NCBI RefSeq assembly: GCF_000346755.1
Contig: NZ_ANNV01000077.1
Coordinates: 1 to 64,000, forward strand
DNA from: Pseudomonas sp. CBZ-4
GTDB taxonomy: Bacteria; Pseudomonadota; Gammaproteobacteria; Pseudomonadales; Pseudomonadaceae
DNA length: 64,000 nucleotides
Direction of reading: 5' to 3'
Under the pieces are notes generated by a model that was given only the letters and a program-made list of their open reading frames with translations, was not told where the DNA came from and did not search any database. Below are positions 18,008-26,440 of this stretch, piece after piece; positions within the stretch are counted from its first letter, which is position 1, and every line of letters starts with the position of its first letter. Both the position numbers and the translations under genes were made by a program.

Positions 18008-19483
18008 ATGATCGATTTATTCAGCGGACTGGATGCTTGGGTTCTAGTGAGCCTGCTGCTCGCCCTGGCCTTTGTCCTCGCCTTCGAGTTCATCAATGGC
18101 TTTCATGACACCGCTAACGCGGTGGCCACAGTCATCTATACCAAAGCCATGCCGCCGCACCTGGCCGTGTTCTTCTCCGGGGTGTTCAACTTCCTCGGCG
18201 TGTTGCTCGGTGGTGTCGGTGTCGCCTACGCCATCGTGCACTTGCTGCCGGTGGAGTTGCTGATCAATGTGAACACGGGCCACGGCCTGGCCATGGTCTT
18301 CTCGCTATTGGCGGCGGCGATCACCTGGAACCTGGGCACCTGGTACTTCGGTATCCCGGCCTCCAGCTCCCACACCCTGATCGGCTCGATCCTCGGTGTC
18401 GGCCTGGCCAACGCCCTGATCAACGATATCCCCCTGGCTGACGGTGTGAACTGGCAGAAAGCGATCGATATCGGTGCGTCCCTGGTGTTCTCGCCAATGG
18501 CCGGCTTCCTGGTCGCAGCCCTGGTGCTGATCGGCCTGAAATGGTGGCGCCCACTGTCGAAGATGCACAAGACGCCGGACCAGCGCCGCAAGCTTGACGA
18601 CAAGAAGCACCCGCCCTTCTGGAACCGCCTGGTCCTGGTGATTTCGGCCATGGCCGTGAGCTTCGTGCACGGTTCCAACGATGGCCAGAAAGGCATCGGC
18701 CTGATCATGCTGGTGCTCATCGGTATCGTGCCGGCGCAGTTCGTCCTCGACCTGGGCAGCACCACCTACCAGATCGAGCGTACCCGCGACGCCACCCTGC
18801 ACCTCAACCAGTTCTACCAGCGCAACCACGAGACCCTCGGTGAGTTCCTGGCCCTGGGCAAAAGCGTGAAGGACGACCTGCCGGGCAAGTTCCGTTGCAA
18901 CCCGCAACAGACCGAGCCGACCATCAACGCCCTGCTGGATACGTTGAAAGGTGTGTCCGACTACCACTCGCTGACCGCCGATCGCCGCATCGAAGTACGT
19001 CGCTACCTGCTCTGCCTGGACGACACCGCGAAGAAAGTCGGCAAGCTGCCGGGCCTGGAAGCACGTGAGAAGTCCGACCTGGACAAGCTGCGCAAAGACC
19101 TGACCGCCACCACCGAGTACGCACCGTTCTGGGTGATCCTCGCCGTCGCACTGGCCTTGGGCCTGGGCACCATGGTGGGCTGGAAGCGTGTGGTACTGAC
19201 CATTGGCGAGAAGATCGGCAAGCAGGGCATGACCTATGCCCAGGGCATGTCGGCGCAGATCACCACGGCCACCATGATTGGCTTTGCCAACATCTTTGCA
19301 CTGCCGGTGTCCACTACTCACGTACTGTCGTCGGGTGTGGCCGGTACCATGGTGGCGAACAAAAGCGGCCTGCAAGGCGGGACGGTCAAGACCATCCTGA
19401 TGGCCTGGGTGCTGACCCTGCCAGCGACCGTTGGCCTGTCGGCCGGGTTGTTCTGGCTGGCGTCCAAGGCGCTGGGCAGCTGA
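18008..19483 (+). CDS. pit: Low-affinity inorganic phosphate transporter (Pit family)
   Basis: A 491-residue PHO4/Pit-family symporter of the inner membrane (divalent metal-phosphate:H+). The two internal PD001131-type repeats are visible: FEFINGFHDTANAVATVIYT near residue 27 and SFVHGSNDGQKGIGLIML near 218. A hydrophilic central loop spans roughly residues 260-375. About ten hydrophobic segments are present, including IPASSSHTLIGSILGVGLA and the matching LPVSTTHVLSSGVAG. A strong terminator follows. No Pho box is visible upstream, as expected for a constitutive Pit system. Confidence 0.94.
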   Translation: MIDLFSGLDAWVLVSLLLALAFVLAFEFINGFHDTANAVATVIYTKAMPPHLAVFFSGVFNFLGVLLGGVGVAYAIVHLLPVELLINVNTGHGLAMVFSLLAAAITWNLGTWYFGIPASSSHTLIGSILGVGLANALINDIPLADGVNWQKAIDIGASLVFSPMAGFLVAALVLIGLKWWRPLSKMHKTPDQRRKLDDKKHPPFWNRLVLVISAMAVSFVHGSNDGQKGIGLIMLVLIGIVPAQFVLDLGSTTYQIERTRDATLHLNQFYQRNHETLGEFLALGKSVKDDLPGKFRCNPQQTEPTINALLDTLKGVSDYHSLTADRRIEVRRYLLCLDDTAKKVGKLPGLEAREKSDLDKLRKDLTATTEYAPFWVILAVALALGLGTMVGWKRVVLTIGEKIGKQGMTYAQGMSAQITTATMIGFANIFALPVSTTHVLSSGVAGTMVANKSGLQGGTVKTILMAWVLTLPATVGLSAGLFWLASKALGS

Positions 19484-19500
19484 TAAGCCGCCTGTATTAA

Positions 19501-19535
19501 AAAAGGTGCGATCCGCGAGGGTCGCACCTTTTTTA
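19501..19535 (+). terminator. Rho-independent terminator after pit
   Basis: GGTGCGA (19505-19511) pairs with TCGCACC (19522-19528); the hairpin is preceded by an A run and followed by TTTTTTAT. Confidence 0.88.
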
Positions 19536-19542
19536 TTGCCTG

Positions 19543-19661
19543 GTGATCGCTCCCACGCTCCGCGTGGGAATGCCGGCCTGGACGCTCTGCGTCCACTCTT
19601 GAAGTTGCGACGCAGAGCGTCACAGGATGCATTCCCACGCAGAGCGTGGGAACGATCACGA
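19543..19661. repeat. Large nested palindromic intergenic repeat
   Basis: Outer arms GATCGCTCCCACGCTC..GTGGGAATGC and GCATTCCCACG..GCGTGGGAACGATC enclose an inner pair GACGCTCTGCGTC / GACGCAGAGCGTC. This resembles a second, dispersed Pseudomonas intergenic palindrome family, distinct from the REP elements elsewhere in the window. Confidence 0.7.
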
Positions 19662-19671
19662 ACTAACGGGC

Positions 19672-19697
19672 AAAAAAAAGGGCGACCGAAGTCGCCC
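19672..19697 (-). terminator. Rho-independent terminator for the ccoM-like gene
   Basis: On the minus strand GGGCGAC-TTCG-GTCGCCC is followed by eight T residues. It lies 36 bp after the stop codon of the small membrane protein gene. Confidence 0.9.
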
Positions 19698-19732
19698 AAA
19701 ATGCCTTGCGTGCTCATGTAATCCAGAAAGAC

Positions 19733-19846
19733 TTATTTTTTCCGCTTATTCGCGTCTTTCCAGATAAAAAAACCAAACCCTACAAAAAACAGCACCATGA
19801 GGCTGACAGTCAGCACTCCGGCAAAAACCACATTATCGAAAAACAT
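19733..19846 (-). CDS. ccoM: CcoM-like single-helix subunit of cbb3 cytochrome oxidase
   Basis: A 37-residue protein, starting at 19846 with AGGAGG six bases upstream and ending in TAA at 19733. It begins MFFDNVVFAGVLTVSL, continues with a hydrophobic helix (about residues 6-28), and ends in a charged tail FIWKDANKRKK. Length, the FDNVVFAG start and the IWKD..KRK tail match my recollection of CcoM, the small extra subunit of cbb3-type oxidase in P. stutzeri. An ANR/FNR-type box upstream, expected for a microaerobic respiratory gene, and a perfect terminator downstream support a real monocistronic gene. It is far from any ccoNOP genes here. Family assignment is from memory, not from a search. 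Confidence 0.72.
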   Translation of the reverse strand: MFFDNVVFAGVLTVSLMVLFFVGFGFFIWKDANKRKK

Positions 19847-19911
19847 GACCGGCCTCCTGCACTTGCCCTGTTGCGATAGGGCTAAGTTAATCGAGAAGGC
19901 GGATTGGAAAA

Positions 19912-19925
19912 TTGACGGGGATCAA
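19912..19925 (-). promoter_or_regulatory. ANR/FNR-type box upstream of the ccoM-like gene
   Basis: TTGACGGGGATCAA on the plus strand (TTGATCCCCGTCAA on the gene strand) differs by one base from the consensus TTGAT-N4-ATCAA. It is centred 72 bp upstream of the start codon, leaving room for a promoter with the box near -41. Confidence 0.7.
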
Positions 19926-19989
19926 TGTCGCCCACAACGGGGCGTAAAGAAGGGTAATAACTGACCTGCATCAACAGATGCAGGCTGTC

Positions 19990-20151
19990 TCAACGCTTTT
20001 TCGGTTTGTTCTTTGGTTTCTTCTTGGCCTTGCCCAACGGCATGGCCTGCTCGAAGGCCTGGCGCACTTCGTTCAGGCGCTTGTCGTTAAGGTCGTGCAC
20101 GCGCTTGGCACGTTCGGCGTTCAGGTCGATCAGCTTGTCGTCATCGCTCAT
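19990..20151 (-). CDS. Small basic protein of unknown function
   Basis: A 53-residue protein beginning MSDDDKLIDLNAERAKRVHD, with a helical charged middle and a strongly basic end (GKAKKKPKNKPKKR). No signal or membrane segment is seen. The ATG at 20151 was chosen because upstream in-frame sequence overlaps the divergent LysR leader. The basic tail suggests nucleic acid or ribosome contact, but that is a guess; I do not recognise a function. Confidence 0.6.
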   Translation of the reverse strand: MSDDDKLIDLNAERAKRVHDLNDKRLNEVRQAFEQAMPLGKAKKKPKNKPKKR

Positions 20152-20282
20152 GGCTTGGCTTACGTTGTGGCGGGAATGCCTCAATAATGCGTCCTGCCCC
20201 GCCCGACGGCAAATCAGCGGGCGACAAAATGCAGGCCATCGCCCAAAATCGGCCCTTCCCTCAGGCAACGGAGCGCACTCAA

Positions 20283-21149
20283 GTGGCACTGCACAAGGAC
20301 CTTCCGCCCTTGCTGGCCCTGCGCGCCTTTGAAGCCGTGGCGCGGCACTTGAGTTTTAGCAAGGCGGCGCATGAGCTGTCGGTGACCCAGAGCGCACTGA
20401 GCCATCAAGTGCAAAAACTTGAGCAGCACCTGGGCAAACCGCTGTTTATCCGACGCACCCGGGCGATTGACCTGACGGGCGACGGCCAACGCTACTACGC
20501 CGAAATCCGCCCTGCCCTCGACACCATCGCGGCCGCCACCCGCACCCAGCGCACCGCGCCCAGCACCACGGTGCTGCGCATCGGCCTGCTCGCCTCTTTC
20601 GCCACCTTGTGGCTGGCGCCGCGCCTGGCCGACTTTCTGCATCGCTACCCGCATATCCAGGTGGAGTTGTTACCGGCAATTCAACTGGCTGATGTCGCCG
20701 CCGCCGAGGTGGACCTGGCGATACGTTACGGCAAGGGCGATTGGCCCGATGTGCAGGCCACGCGCCTGATGGCGGAAGTGATCTCGCCGGTGTGCAGCCC
20801 GGCGTTCAAGGCCCGGCATGACAGCCCGTTGCTGATGGCCACCTCCCACCGGCCGTTCGAGTGGACCGATTGGTCCGAGCACCACCACGTCGATCTCGCC
20901 AGCCATCCCCGCGTGATGCTGCATGACTACAACATCGTGGTCGAAGCCGCCGTGGCCGGCCAGGGCATCGCCATGGGCCGCCACCGCTTGATCGAGCGTC
21001 GGCTCAAGGACGGCAGCCTGGTGGAAGCGTTCGAGTGGCCGCCGTATCACAGTGACATCGGCTACTGGCTGATCGCCCCCCAAGGCCCCGCCAGCGCGGC
21101 GGCCGAATGTTTCAGCCAATGGCTGCAGGACGCTTGCCGCGACGCGTGA
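20283..21149 (+). CDS. LysR-family regulator (GcvA-like)
   Basis: A 288-residue LysR regulator. The N-terminal helix-turn-helix is LLALRAFEAVARHLSFSKAA then HELSVTQSALSHQVQKLEQ, and the substrate-binding domain follows (GLLASFATLWLAPRLADFLH, DLAIRYGKGDWPDV, VEAAVAGQGIAMGRHRLI), a layout typical of the GcvA subgroup. A GTG start at 20283 has CGGAG nine bases upstream; an ATG at 20229 in frame is possible but lacks a ribosome site. It precedes ridA-like and class V aminotransferase genes on the same strand and may control them. Confidence 0.87.
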   Translation: MALHKDLPPLLALRAFEAVARHLSFSKAAHELSVTQSALSHQVQKLEQHLGKPLFIRRTRAIDLTGDGQRYYAEIRPALDTIAAATRTQRTAPSTTVLRIGLLASFATLWLAPRLADFLHRYPHIQVELLPAIQLADVAAAEVDLAIRYGKGDWPDVQATRLMAEVISPVCSPAFKARHDSPLLMATSHRPFEWTDWSEHHHVDLASHPRVMLHDYNIVVEAAVAGQGIAMGRHRLIERRLKDGSLVEAFEWPPYHSDIGYWLIAPQGPASAAAECFSQWLQDACRDA

Positions 21150-21240
21150 GTTTTTTCGATGCGTCGGGTGAGATCTATCCGTTTGTCGCCAATGATCCCG
21201 GCCGACATGCTCAAGCCTCTTTTACCTTTGAGGATTGATC

Positions 21241-21711
21241 ATGAGCGACTCCCTGCGCCAACGCGTGCAAGCCCTCGGCCTCACGCTGCCGACGCCCAGC
21301 CAGCCAGCCGCCAACTACATTAACTACGTGATCAGCGCGAACCAGCTGTTTGTCTCCGGGCAGATTCCGCTGGTGGATGGCCAACCGGCCTACGTCGGCC
21401 GACTGGGCGAAGCCCTCAACGATAGCGAAGGCACCCAGGCCGCCGAACTGGCAGCGCTGGGCCTGCTGGGGCAATTGAGCCATGCCCTGGGGGATGACCT
21501 GTCGCGCCTGGTGCGCACGGTACGCCTGGGGGTATTTATCGCCAGCAGCGCCGAATTCACGCACCAGAGCGCAGTCGCCAACGGTGCGTCGAACCTGCTG
21601 GTGAATGCCCTCGGCGACAAGGGGCGGCATGTGCGCACCGCCGTCGGCGTTGCCAGCCTGCCCGCCGGTGTCGCGGTGGAGGTGGACGGGATTTTCGAGC
21701 TGCAACCATGA
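21241..21711 (+). CDS. RidA/YjgF-family protein
   Basis: A 156-residue RidA-like protein (the YjgF_like_1 type, longer than classical 130-residue RidA). Family features include INYVISANQLFVSGQIPLVDG near residue 23 and the late segment VRTAVGVASLPAGVAVEVDG, which carries the conserved arginine that binds imine or keto acid substrates. RidA proteins hydrolyse reactive enamine/imine intermediates from PLP enzymes. The next gene encodes a PLP aminotransferase-fold enzyme and overlaps by four bases (ATGA), which suggests RidA clears an intermediate of that enzyme. ATG 21241 has GAGG at seven bases. Confidence 0.85.
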   Translation: MSDSLRQRVQALGLTLPTPSQPAANYINYVISANQLFVSGQIPLVDGQPAYVGRLGEALNDSEGTQAAELAALGLLGQLSHALGDDLSRLVRTVRLGVFIASSAEFTHQSAVANGASNLLVNALGDKGRHVRTAVGVASLPAGVAVEVDGIFELQP

Positions 21712-22889
21712 GCCTGCTCGACACCCAGGCGCTGCGCGACGCCACACCCGGCTGCCAATCCGGCATCGTGCATTTCAATCATGCCGGCGCCTCGCTGCCG
21801 AGCCAGGCCACCCTCGATGCCATCATCGCGCACCTGCACCGCGAAGCCCGCGACGGCCCGATGGAAGCCGGCGAACATGGCGCCCTGCTGCTGGAAAACG
21901 CCCGCCGCGCCGCCGCGCAATTGCTCAATGCGCCGGCCTCGTCCATTGCCTTCGCCAGCAGCGGCTCGGCCGCCTGGAACATGGCGTTCCAGGCACTGGC
22001 GCCGTGGCAGCCGGGCGACCGCATCCTGGTGGGCCGCCATGAATGGGGCGGCAACCTGGCGAGCATGCAGCTCGCGGTGCAAGCCGGCGCCCGCGTGGAG
22101 GTCATCCCCTGCGATGCAACCGGCGCGGTGTGCCCGCTGGCGCTGGAGGCGATGATCGACGCCAGAGTGAAGCTGATCGACCTCACGTGGTTGCCAGCCA
22201 ACGGCGGCCTGATCAACCCGGCCCAAGCCATCGGCGAGATCGCCAAAAAACACGCGATCCCTTACTTCATCGACGCCGGCCAAGCCGTCGGCCAAGTACC
22301 GGTGGACGTGCAGGCATTGCACTGCGATGTGCTCAAGTCGGCCGGCCGCAAGCATCTGCGTGGGCCGCGCGGTACCGCGTTGCTGTATGTGCGGCCAGCG
22401 TTCCTCGCGCAGTTGAACCCGGCCCAGCGCGACGTGTTTTCCGCACCGTGGACGGCCGACGGCTTCGACCTGCGCAACGACGCCCGCCGTTTTGAAACCA
22501 GCGAAGTGTCCTACGCCTTATTGGCGGGATTGGGCAATGCGTTGCAGGAGATAAACCGACTGGGTATCGAGCAGGTGTGGCAAACCATCAGGCAGACCCG
22601 TCAGCAGATTCGCGAAGCGCTGGGTCAGATCCCCGGCATTACCGTGCATGATCTGGGCGCCAGCCAATCGGGCCTGATCGCCTTCAACCTGGCTGGTTGG
22701 GACGCCTTTGAACTGAAACGGCGGCTGGGCTTGCAGCGCATCAACATCGGCGCCAACGGCGTGGCCTACACCCCGCTGGACATGCAGGCGCGCGGCCTGG
22801 CCAGCGTGGCGCGGATTTCCGTCAGCCCGCTCAACAACGCGGATGACATCGAGCGGCTGCTGGCCGCCCTGCGGGCATTGCGCGGCTAG
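21708..22889 (+). CDS. Class V aminotransferase-fold PLP enzyme
   Basis: A 393-residue fold-type I PLP protein of the class V aminotransferase / cysteine desulfurase / isopenicillin N epimerase group. Seen: VHFNHAGASLPS at the N-terminus, SSGSAAWNMAFQ (cofactor phosphate region) near 85, DAGQAVGQVPVDVQ near 191 with the aspartate that pairs with the pyridine nitrogen, and the lysine region KSAGRKHLRGPRG near 211. No conserved catalytic desulfurase cysteine loop is apparent. The substrate is unknown; translational coupling to the RidA-family gene implies an enamine/imine-forming reaction. The stop overlaps the convergent gene by four bases. Confidence 0.82.
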   Translation: MSLLDTQALRDATPGCQSGIVHFNHAGASLPSQATLDAIIAHLHREARDGPMEAGEHGALLLENARRAAAQLLNAPASSIAFASSGSAAWNMAFQALAPWQPGDRILVGRHEWGGNLASMQLAVQAGARVEVIPCDATGAVCPLALEAMIDARVKLIDLTWLPANGGLINPAQAIGEIAKKHAIPYFIDAGQAVGQVPVDVQALHCDVLKSAGRKHLRGPRGTALLYVRPAFLAQLNPAQRDVFSAPWTADGFDLRNDARRFETSEVSYALLAGLGNALQEINRLGIEQVWQTIRQTRQQIREALGQIPGITVHDLGASQSGLIAFNLAGWDAFELKRRLGLQRINIGANGVAYTPLDMQARGLASVARISVSPLNNADDIERLLAALRALRG

Positions 22890-23227
22890 ACTTCGACGTC
22901 CACCCACAAGCCCTGGCGCGGCGCATCTTCAATCAGCGGTATCACCGGCACGGTGTTGTCGGCGTTGAGCACATCCCCCGGAATCGCCAAGTGCTGTTCC
23001 GGGTCTTCATCGGCTTCACGCCGGCGTTTTTGCTGCTCTTGCTGGCGGCGCTGTTCTTCGCGCAGCAGCAGGGTCGATTGCTCGGCGTCGCGGTTTTTCA
23101 GGTCGATCGTGCTTTCATTGGAGCCCGGTTGTACTGGCACCACGGGCGGGATATCCGGCTTCTGGCGCACCGGATCGAGTTGTGACGTGACCGGCACAAC
23201 GCTCACGGGCAGCATGGGTGGCAGCAT
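22886..23227 (-). CDS. Conserved protein of unknown function next to rapA
   Basis: A 113-residue protein starting at 23227 with AGGAG at eight bases. The N-terminus is Pro/Val-rich (MLPPMLPVSVVPVTSQ), the middle has a highly charged predicted coiled-coil (LLLREEQRRQQEQQKRRREA), and the end is acidic. It is not an obvious membrane or secreted protein. It is divergent from rapA with 220 bp between them. I do not recognise a function. Confidence 0.65.
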   Translation of the reverse strand: MLPPMLPVSVVPVTSQLDPVRQKPDIPPVVPVQPGSNESTIDLKNRDAEQSTLLLREEQRRQQEQQKRRREADEDPEQHLAIPGDVLNADNTVPVIPLIEDAPRQGLWVDVEV

Positions 23228-23446
23228 AGGTTTACTCTCCTGATCAACAGGCTGTCGGCGCGCCACAGGGCGACTTGAGCGCGCACTCGCCAAGCTGTGA
23301 CCCAGTCGACACTCCCAAGTGCCCGCCACCCGTCGATCCGACTCTCGCTCAGCCACGCAAACGGAGTAGTTTTTGTCAGGAGTCCTTTGGCTGAGGGCCG
23401 TGTTCCGTTAAGATAGTCGGCTTTTTCACGGCGGGAGTCAGGCAGC

Positions 23447-26293
23447 ATGGCGCAGCAGTATCAACCGGGGCAACGCTGGATTAGTGACAGCGAAGCAGAG
23501 CTGGGGTTAGGCACCGTTCTGGCACAGGACGGGCGCTTGTTGACCGTGCTCTATCCGGCCACTGGCGACACCCGCCAGTATGCGCTACGGAATGCGCCCC
23601 TCACCCGCGTGCGGTTCTCGCCGGGTGACAGCATCACCCATTTCGAAGGCTGGAAAATGACCGTACAGGAAGTCGACGACGTCGACGGCCTGCTGGTCTA
23701 CCACGGCCTCAATGGGCAGAACGAGCAGGTCACCCTGCCGGAAACCCAACTGTCCAATTTCATCCAGTTCCGCCTGGCCAGCGACCGTCTGTTCGCCGGG
23801 CAGATCGACCCCCTGGCCTGGTTCTCGCTGCGCTACCACACCCTGGAACACACCAGCCGCCAGTTGCAATCCGCCCTGTGGGGCCTGGGTGGCGTGCGTG
23901 CGCAACCGATTGCCCACCAATTGCACATTGCCCGTGAAGTCGCTGACCGTATCGCACCGCGGGTATTGCTGGCCGACGAAGTCGGTCTGGGCAAGACCAT
24001 CGAAGCCGGCCTGGTGATCCATCGCCAGCTGCTGTCGGGCCGCGCCAACCGCGTGCTGATCCTGGTCCCGGAAAACCTGCAGCACCAGTGGCTGGTGGAA
24101 ATGCGCCGCCGCTTCAACTTGCAGGTTGCACTGTTCGACGAAGAGCGCTTTATCGAAAGCGATGCCGCCAACCCGTTCGAAGACACCCAGCTGGCCCTGG
24201 TGGCGCTGGAATGGCTGGTGGACGACGAGAAGGCCCAGGACGCGCTGTTCGCCGCCGGTTGGGACTTGCTGGTGGTCGACGAAGCCCACCACCTGGTCTG
24301 GCACGAAGAGAAAGCCAGCCCGGAATACGCCCTGGTCGAACAACTGGCCGAAGTGATCCCTGGCGTACTGTTGCTCACCGCCACCCCGGAACAACTGGGC
24401 CAGGACAGCCACTTCGCACGCCTGCGCCTGCTGGACCCGAACCGCTTCCACGACCTGAAAGCCTTCCGCGCCGAGAGCGAGAACTATCGCCCGGTGGCCG
24501 AGGCCGTGCAGGAGCTGATGGACAAGGGTCGCCTGTCGCCCAAGGCGCATAAAACCATCCAGGGTTTCCTCGGCGATGAAGGCGAAGCCCTGCTCACCGC
24601 CGTCAACGATGGCGACACCGAAGCCAGCGCACGCCTGGTGCGTGAGCTGCTCGACCGCCACGGCACCGGCCGCGTGCTGTTCCGCAACACCCGCGCCGCC
24701 GTGCAGGGTTTCCCGGAGCGCAAGCTGCACGCCTACCCGCTGGCCAACCCGGACGAATACCTCGAACTGCCGCTGGGCGAACACGCCGAGCTGTACCCGG
24801 AAGTCAGCTTCCAGGCACAACCGGACATCGACGAAGAACACCGCTGGTGGCGCTTCGACCCGCGTGTCGAATGGCTGATCGACCAGCTGAAAATGCTCAA
24901 ACGCACCAAGGTCCTGGTGATCTGCGCCCACGCCGAAACCGCCATGGACCTGGAAGACGCCCTGCGCGTGCGTTCCGGTATTCCGGCCACGGTGTTCCAC
25001 GAGGGCATGAACATCCTCGAGCGTGACCGCGCCGCCGCCTACTTCGCCGATGAAGAGTTCGGCGCCCAGGTGCTGATCTGCTCCGAGATCGGCAGCGAAG
25101 GCCGCAACTTCCAGTTCTCCCACCACCTGGTGCTGTTCGACCTGCCGTCCCACCCCGATCTGCTGGAACAGCGCATCGGGCGTCTGGACCGGATCGGCCA
25201 GAAACATGTGATCGAACTGCACGTGCCGTACCTCGAGACCAGCCCGCAAGAGCGCCTGTTCCAGTGGTACAACGAAGCGCTGAATGCCTTCCTCAACACC
25301 TGCCCGACCGGCAACGCCTTGCAGCACCAGTTCGGCCCACGCCTGCTGCCGCTGCTGGAAGCCGCCGACGATGGCGAGTGGCAAGCCCTGATCGACGAAG
25401 CCCGCACCGAGCGCGAGCGCCTGGAGCAAGAGCTGCACACCGGCCGCGACCGCCTGCTGGAACTCAACTCCGGCGGCGCCGGTGAAGGCGATGCGCTGGT
25501 CGAGGACATCCTTGAGCAAGACGATCAGTTCGCCCTGCCGATCTACATGGAAACCCTGTTCGACGCGTTTGGCATCGACAGCGAAGACCATTCGGAAAAC
25601 GCCCTGATCTTGAAGCCGAGCGAAAAAATGCTCGACGCCAGCTTCCCCCTGGGCGACGACGAAGGTGTGACCATCACCTACGACCGCAACCAGGCACTGT
25701 CGCGCGAAGACATGCAGTTCATCACCTGGGAACACCCGATGGTGCAGGGCGGCATGGACCTGGTGCTGTCCGGTTCGATGGGCAACACCGCCGTGGCGCT
25801 GATCAAGAACAAGGCGCTCAAGCCGGGCACCGTGTTGCTGGAACTGCTCTACGTCAGCGAAGTGGTGGCACCGCGCGCCCTGCAACTGGGGCGTTACCTG
25901 CCGCCGGCGGCCCTGCGCTGCCTGCTGGATGCCAATGGCAATGACCTGTCGGGCCGTGTGTCGTTCGTGACCCTCAATGACCAACTGGAAAGCGTGCCAC
26001 GGGCCAGCGCCAACAAGTTCATCCAGGCCCAGCGCGACCAGCTGACGCCACGGATCAACGCCGGTGAAGAAAAAATCACCCCGCAACATGCCGAGCGCGT
26101 GGCCGAGGCCAAGCGTCGCCTGGCGGCGGACACCGACGAAGAACTGGCGCGCTTGACCGCGTTGCAGGCGGTCAACCCGACAGTGCGTGACAGTGAGTTG
26201 GTGGCGTTGCGCAACCAGCGTGAGCAAGGGTTGGCGATGCTGGACAAGGCCGCTTTGCGTTTGGAAGCGATTCGCGTCCTGGTCGCCGGCTAA
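23447..26293 (+). CDS. rapA: RNA polymerase-associated ATPase RapA (HepA)
   Basis: A 948-residue Swi2/Snf2 ATPase that binds RNA polymerase and promotes its recycling after transcription. The N-terminal Tudor-like region starts [20 protein letters not shown]. Walker A is [14 protein letters not shown] (Lys183), the DEAH box is VVDEAHH near 278, [20 protein letters not shown] is motif III, and motifs V-VI are [12 protein letters not shown] and [11 protein letters not shown] near 550-585. Length matches E. coli RapA (968). GGGAG lies ahead of the ATG, and a strong terminator follows directly after the stop codon. Confidence 0.97.
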   Translation: MAQQYQPGQRWISDSEAELGLGTVLAQDGRLLTVLYPATGDTRQYALRNAPLTRVRFSPGDSITHFEGWKMTVQEVDDVDGLLVYHGLNGQNEQVTLPETQLSNFIQFRLASDRLFAGQIDPLAWFSLRYHTLEHTSRQLQSALWGLGGVRAQPIAHQLHIAREVADRIAPRVLLADEVGLGKTIEAGLVIHRQLLSGRANRVLILVPENLQHQWLVEMRRRFNLQVALFDEERFIESDAANPFEDTQLALVALEWLVDDEKAQDALFAAGWDLLVVDEAHHLVWHEEKASPEYALVEQLAEVIPGVLLLTATPEQLGQDSHFARLRLLDPNRFHDLKAFRAESENYRPVAEAVQELMDKGRLSPKAHKTIQGFLGDEGEALLTAVNDGDTEASARLVRELLDRHGTGRVLFRNTRAAVQGFPERKLHAYPLANPDEYLELPLGEHAELYPEVSFQAQPDIDEEHRWWRFDPRVEWLIDQLKMLKRTKVLVICAHAETAMDLEDALRVRSGIPATVFHEGMNILERDRAAAYFADEEFGAQVLICSEIGSEGRNFQFSHHLVLFDLPSHPDLLEQRIGRLDRIGQKHVIELHVPYLETSPQERLFQWYNEALNAFLNTCPTGNALQHQFGPRLLPLLEAADDGEWQALIDEARTERERLEQELHTGRDRLLELNSGGAGEGDALVEDILEQDDQFALPIYMETLFDAFGIDSEDHSENALILKPSEKMLDASFPLGDDEGVTITYDRNQALSREDMQFITWEHPMVQGGMDLVLSGSMGNTAVALIKNKALKPGTVLLELLYVSEVVAPRALQLGRYLPPAALRCLLDANGNDLSGRVSFVTLNDQLESVPRASANKFIQAQRDQLTPRINAGEEKITPQHAERVAEAKRRLAADTDEELARLTALQAVNPTVRDSELVALRNQREQGLAMLDKAALRLEAIRVLVAG

Positions 26294-26325
26294 AAAAGAA
26301 GGCCCGCGCAATGCGGGCCTTTTTT
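26294..26325 (+). terminator. Rho-independent terminator after rapA
   Basis: GGCCCGC (26301-26307), loop GCAAT, GCGGGCC (26313-26319), then six T residues; the TAA stop of rapA flows into the preceding A run. Confidence 0.92.
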
Positions 26326-26339
26326 ATAGGCCTTTCGCG

Positions 26340-26430
26340 CCTCATCGCAGGCAAGCCAGCTCCCACAGTTGACCGAGTTCCAACGTTGGAATGCAGTCAA
26401 CTGTGGGAGCTGGCTTGCCTGCGATGAGGT
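26340..26430. repeat. REPIN with extended stem after rapA
   Basis: Arms CTCATCGCAGGCAAGCCAGC and GCTGGCTTGCCTGCGATGAG extend inward through CTCCCACAGTTGA / TCAACTGTGGGAG, and the spacer itself contains the palindrome CCAACGTTGG. Confidence 0.88.
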
Positions 26431-26440
26431 CACCTCGGTC

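Noticed and set aside
23585-26311. 908-codon open frame on the minus strand opposite rapA
   Set aside because: It runs exactly antisense to a well-conserved ATPase; such long antisense frames are a by-product of G/C-rich third positions. Translation is low-complexity with no family resemblance.
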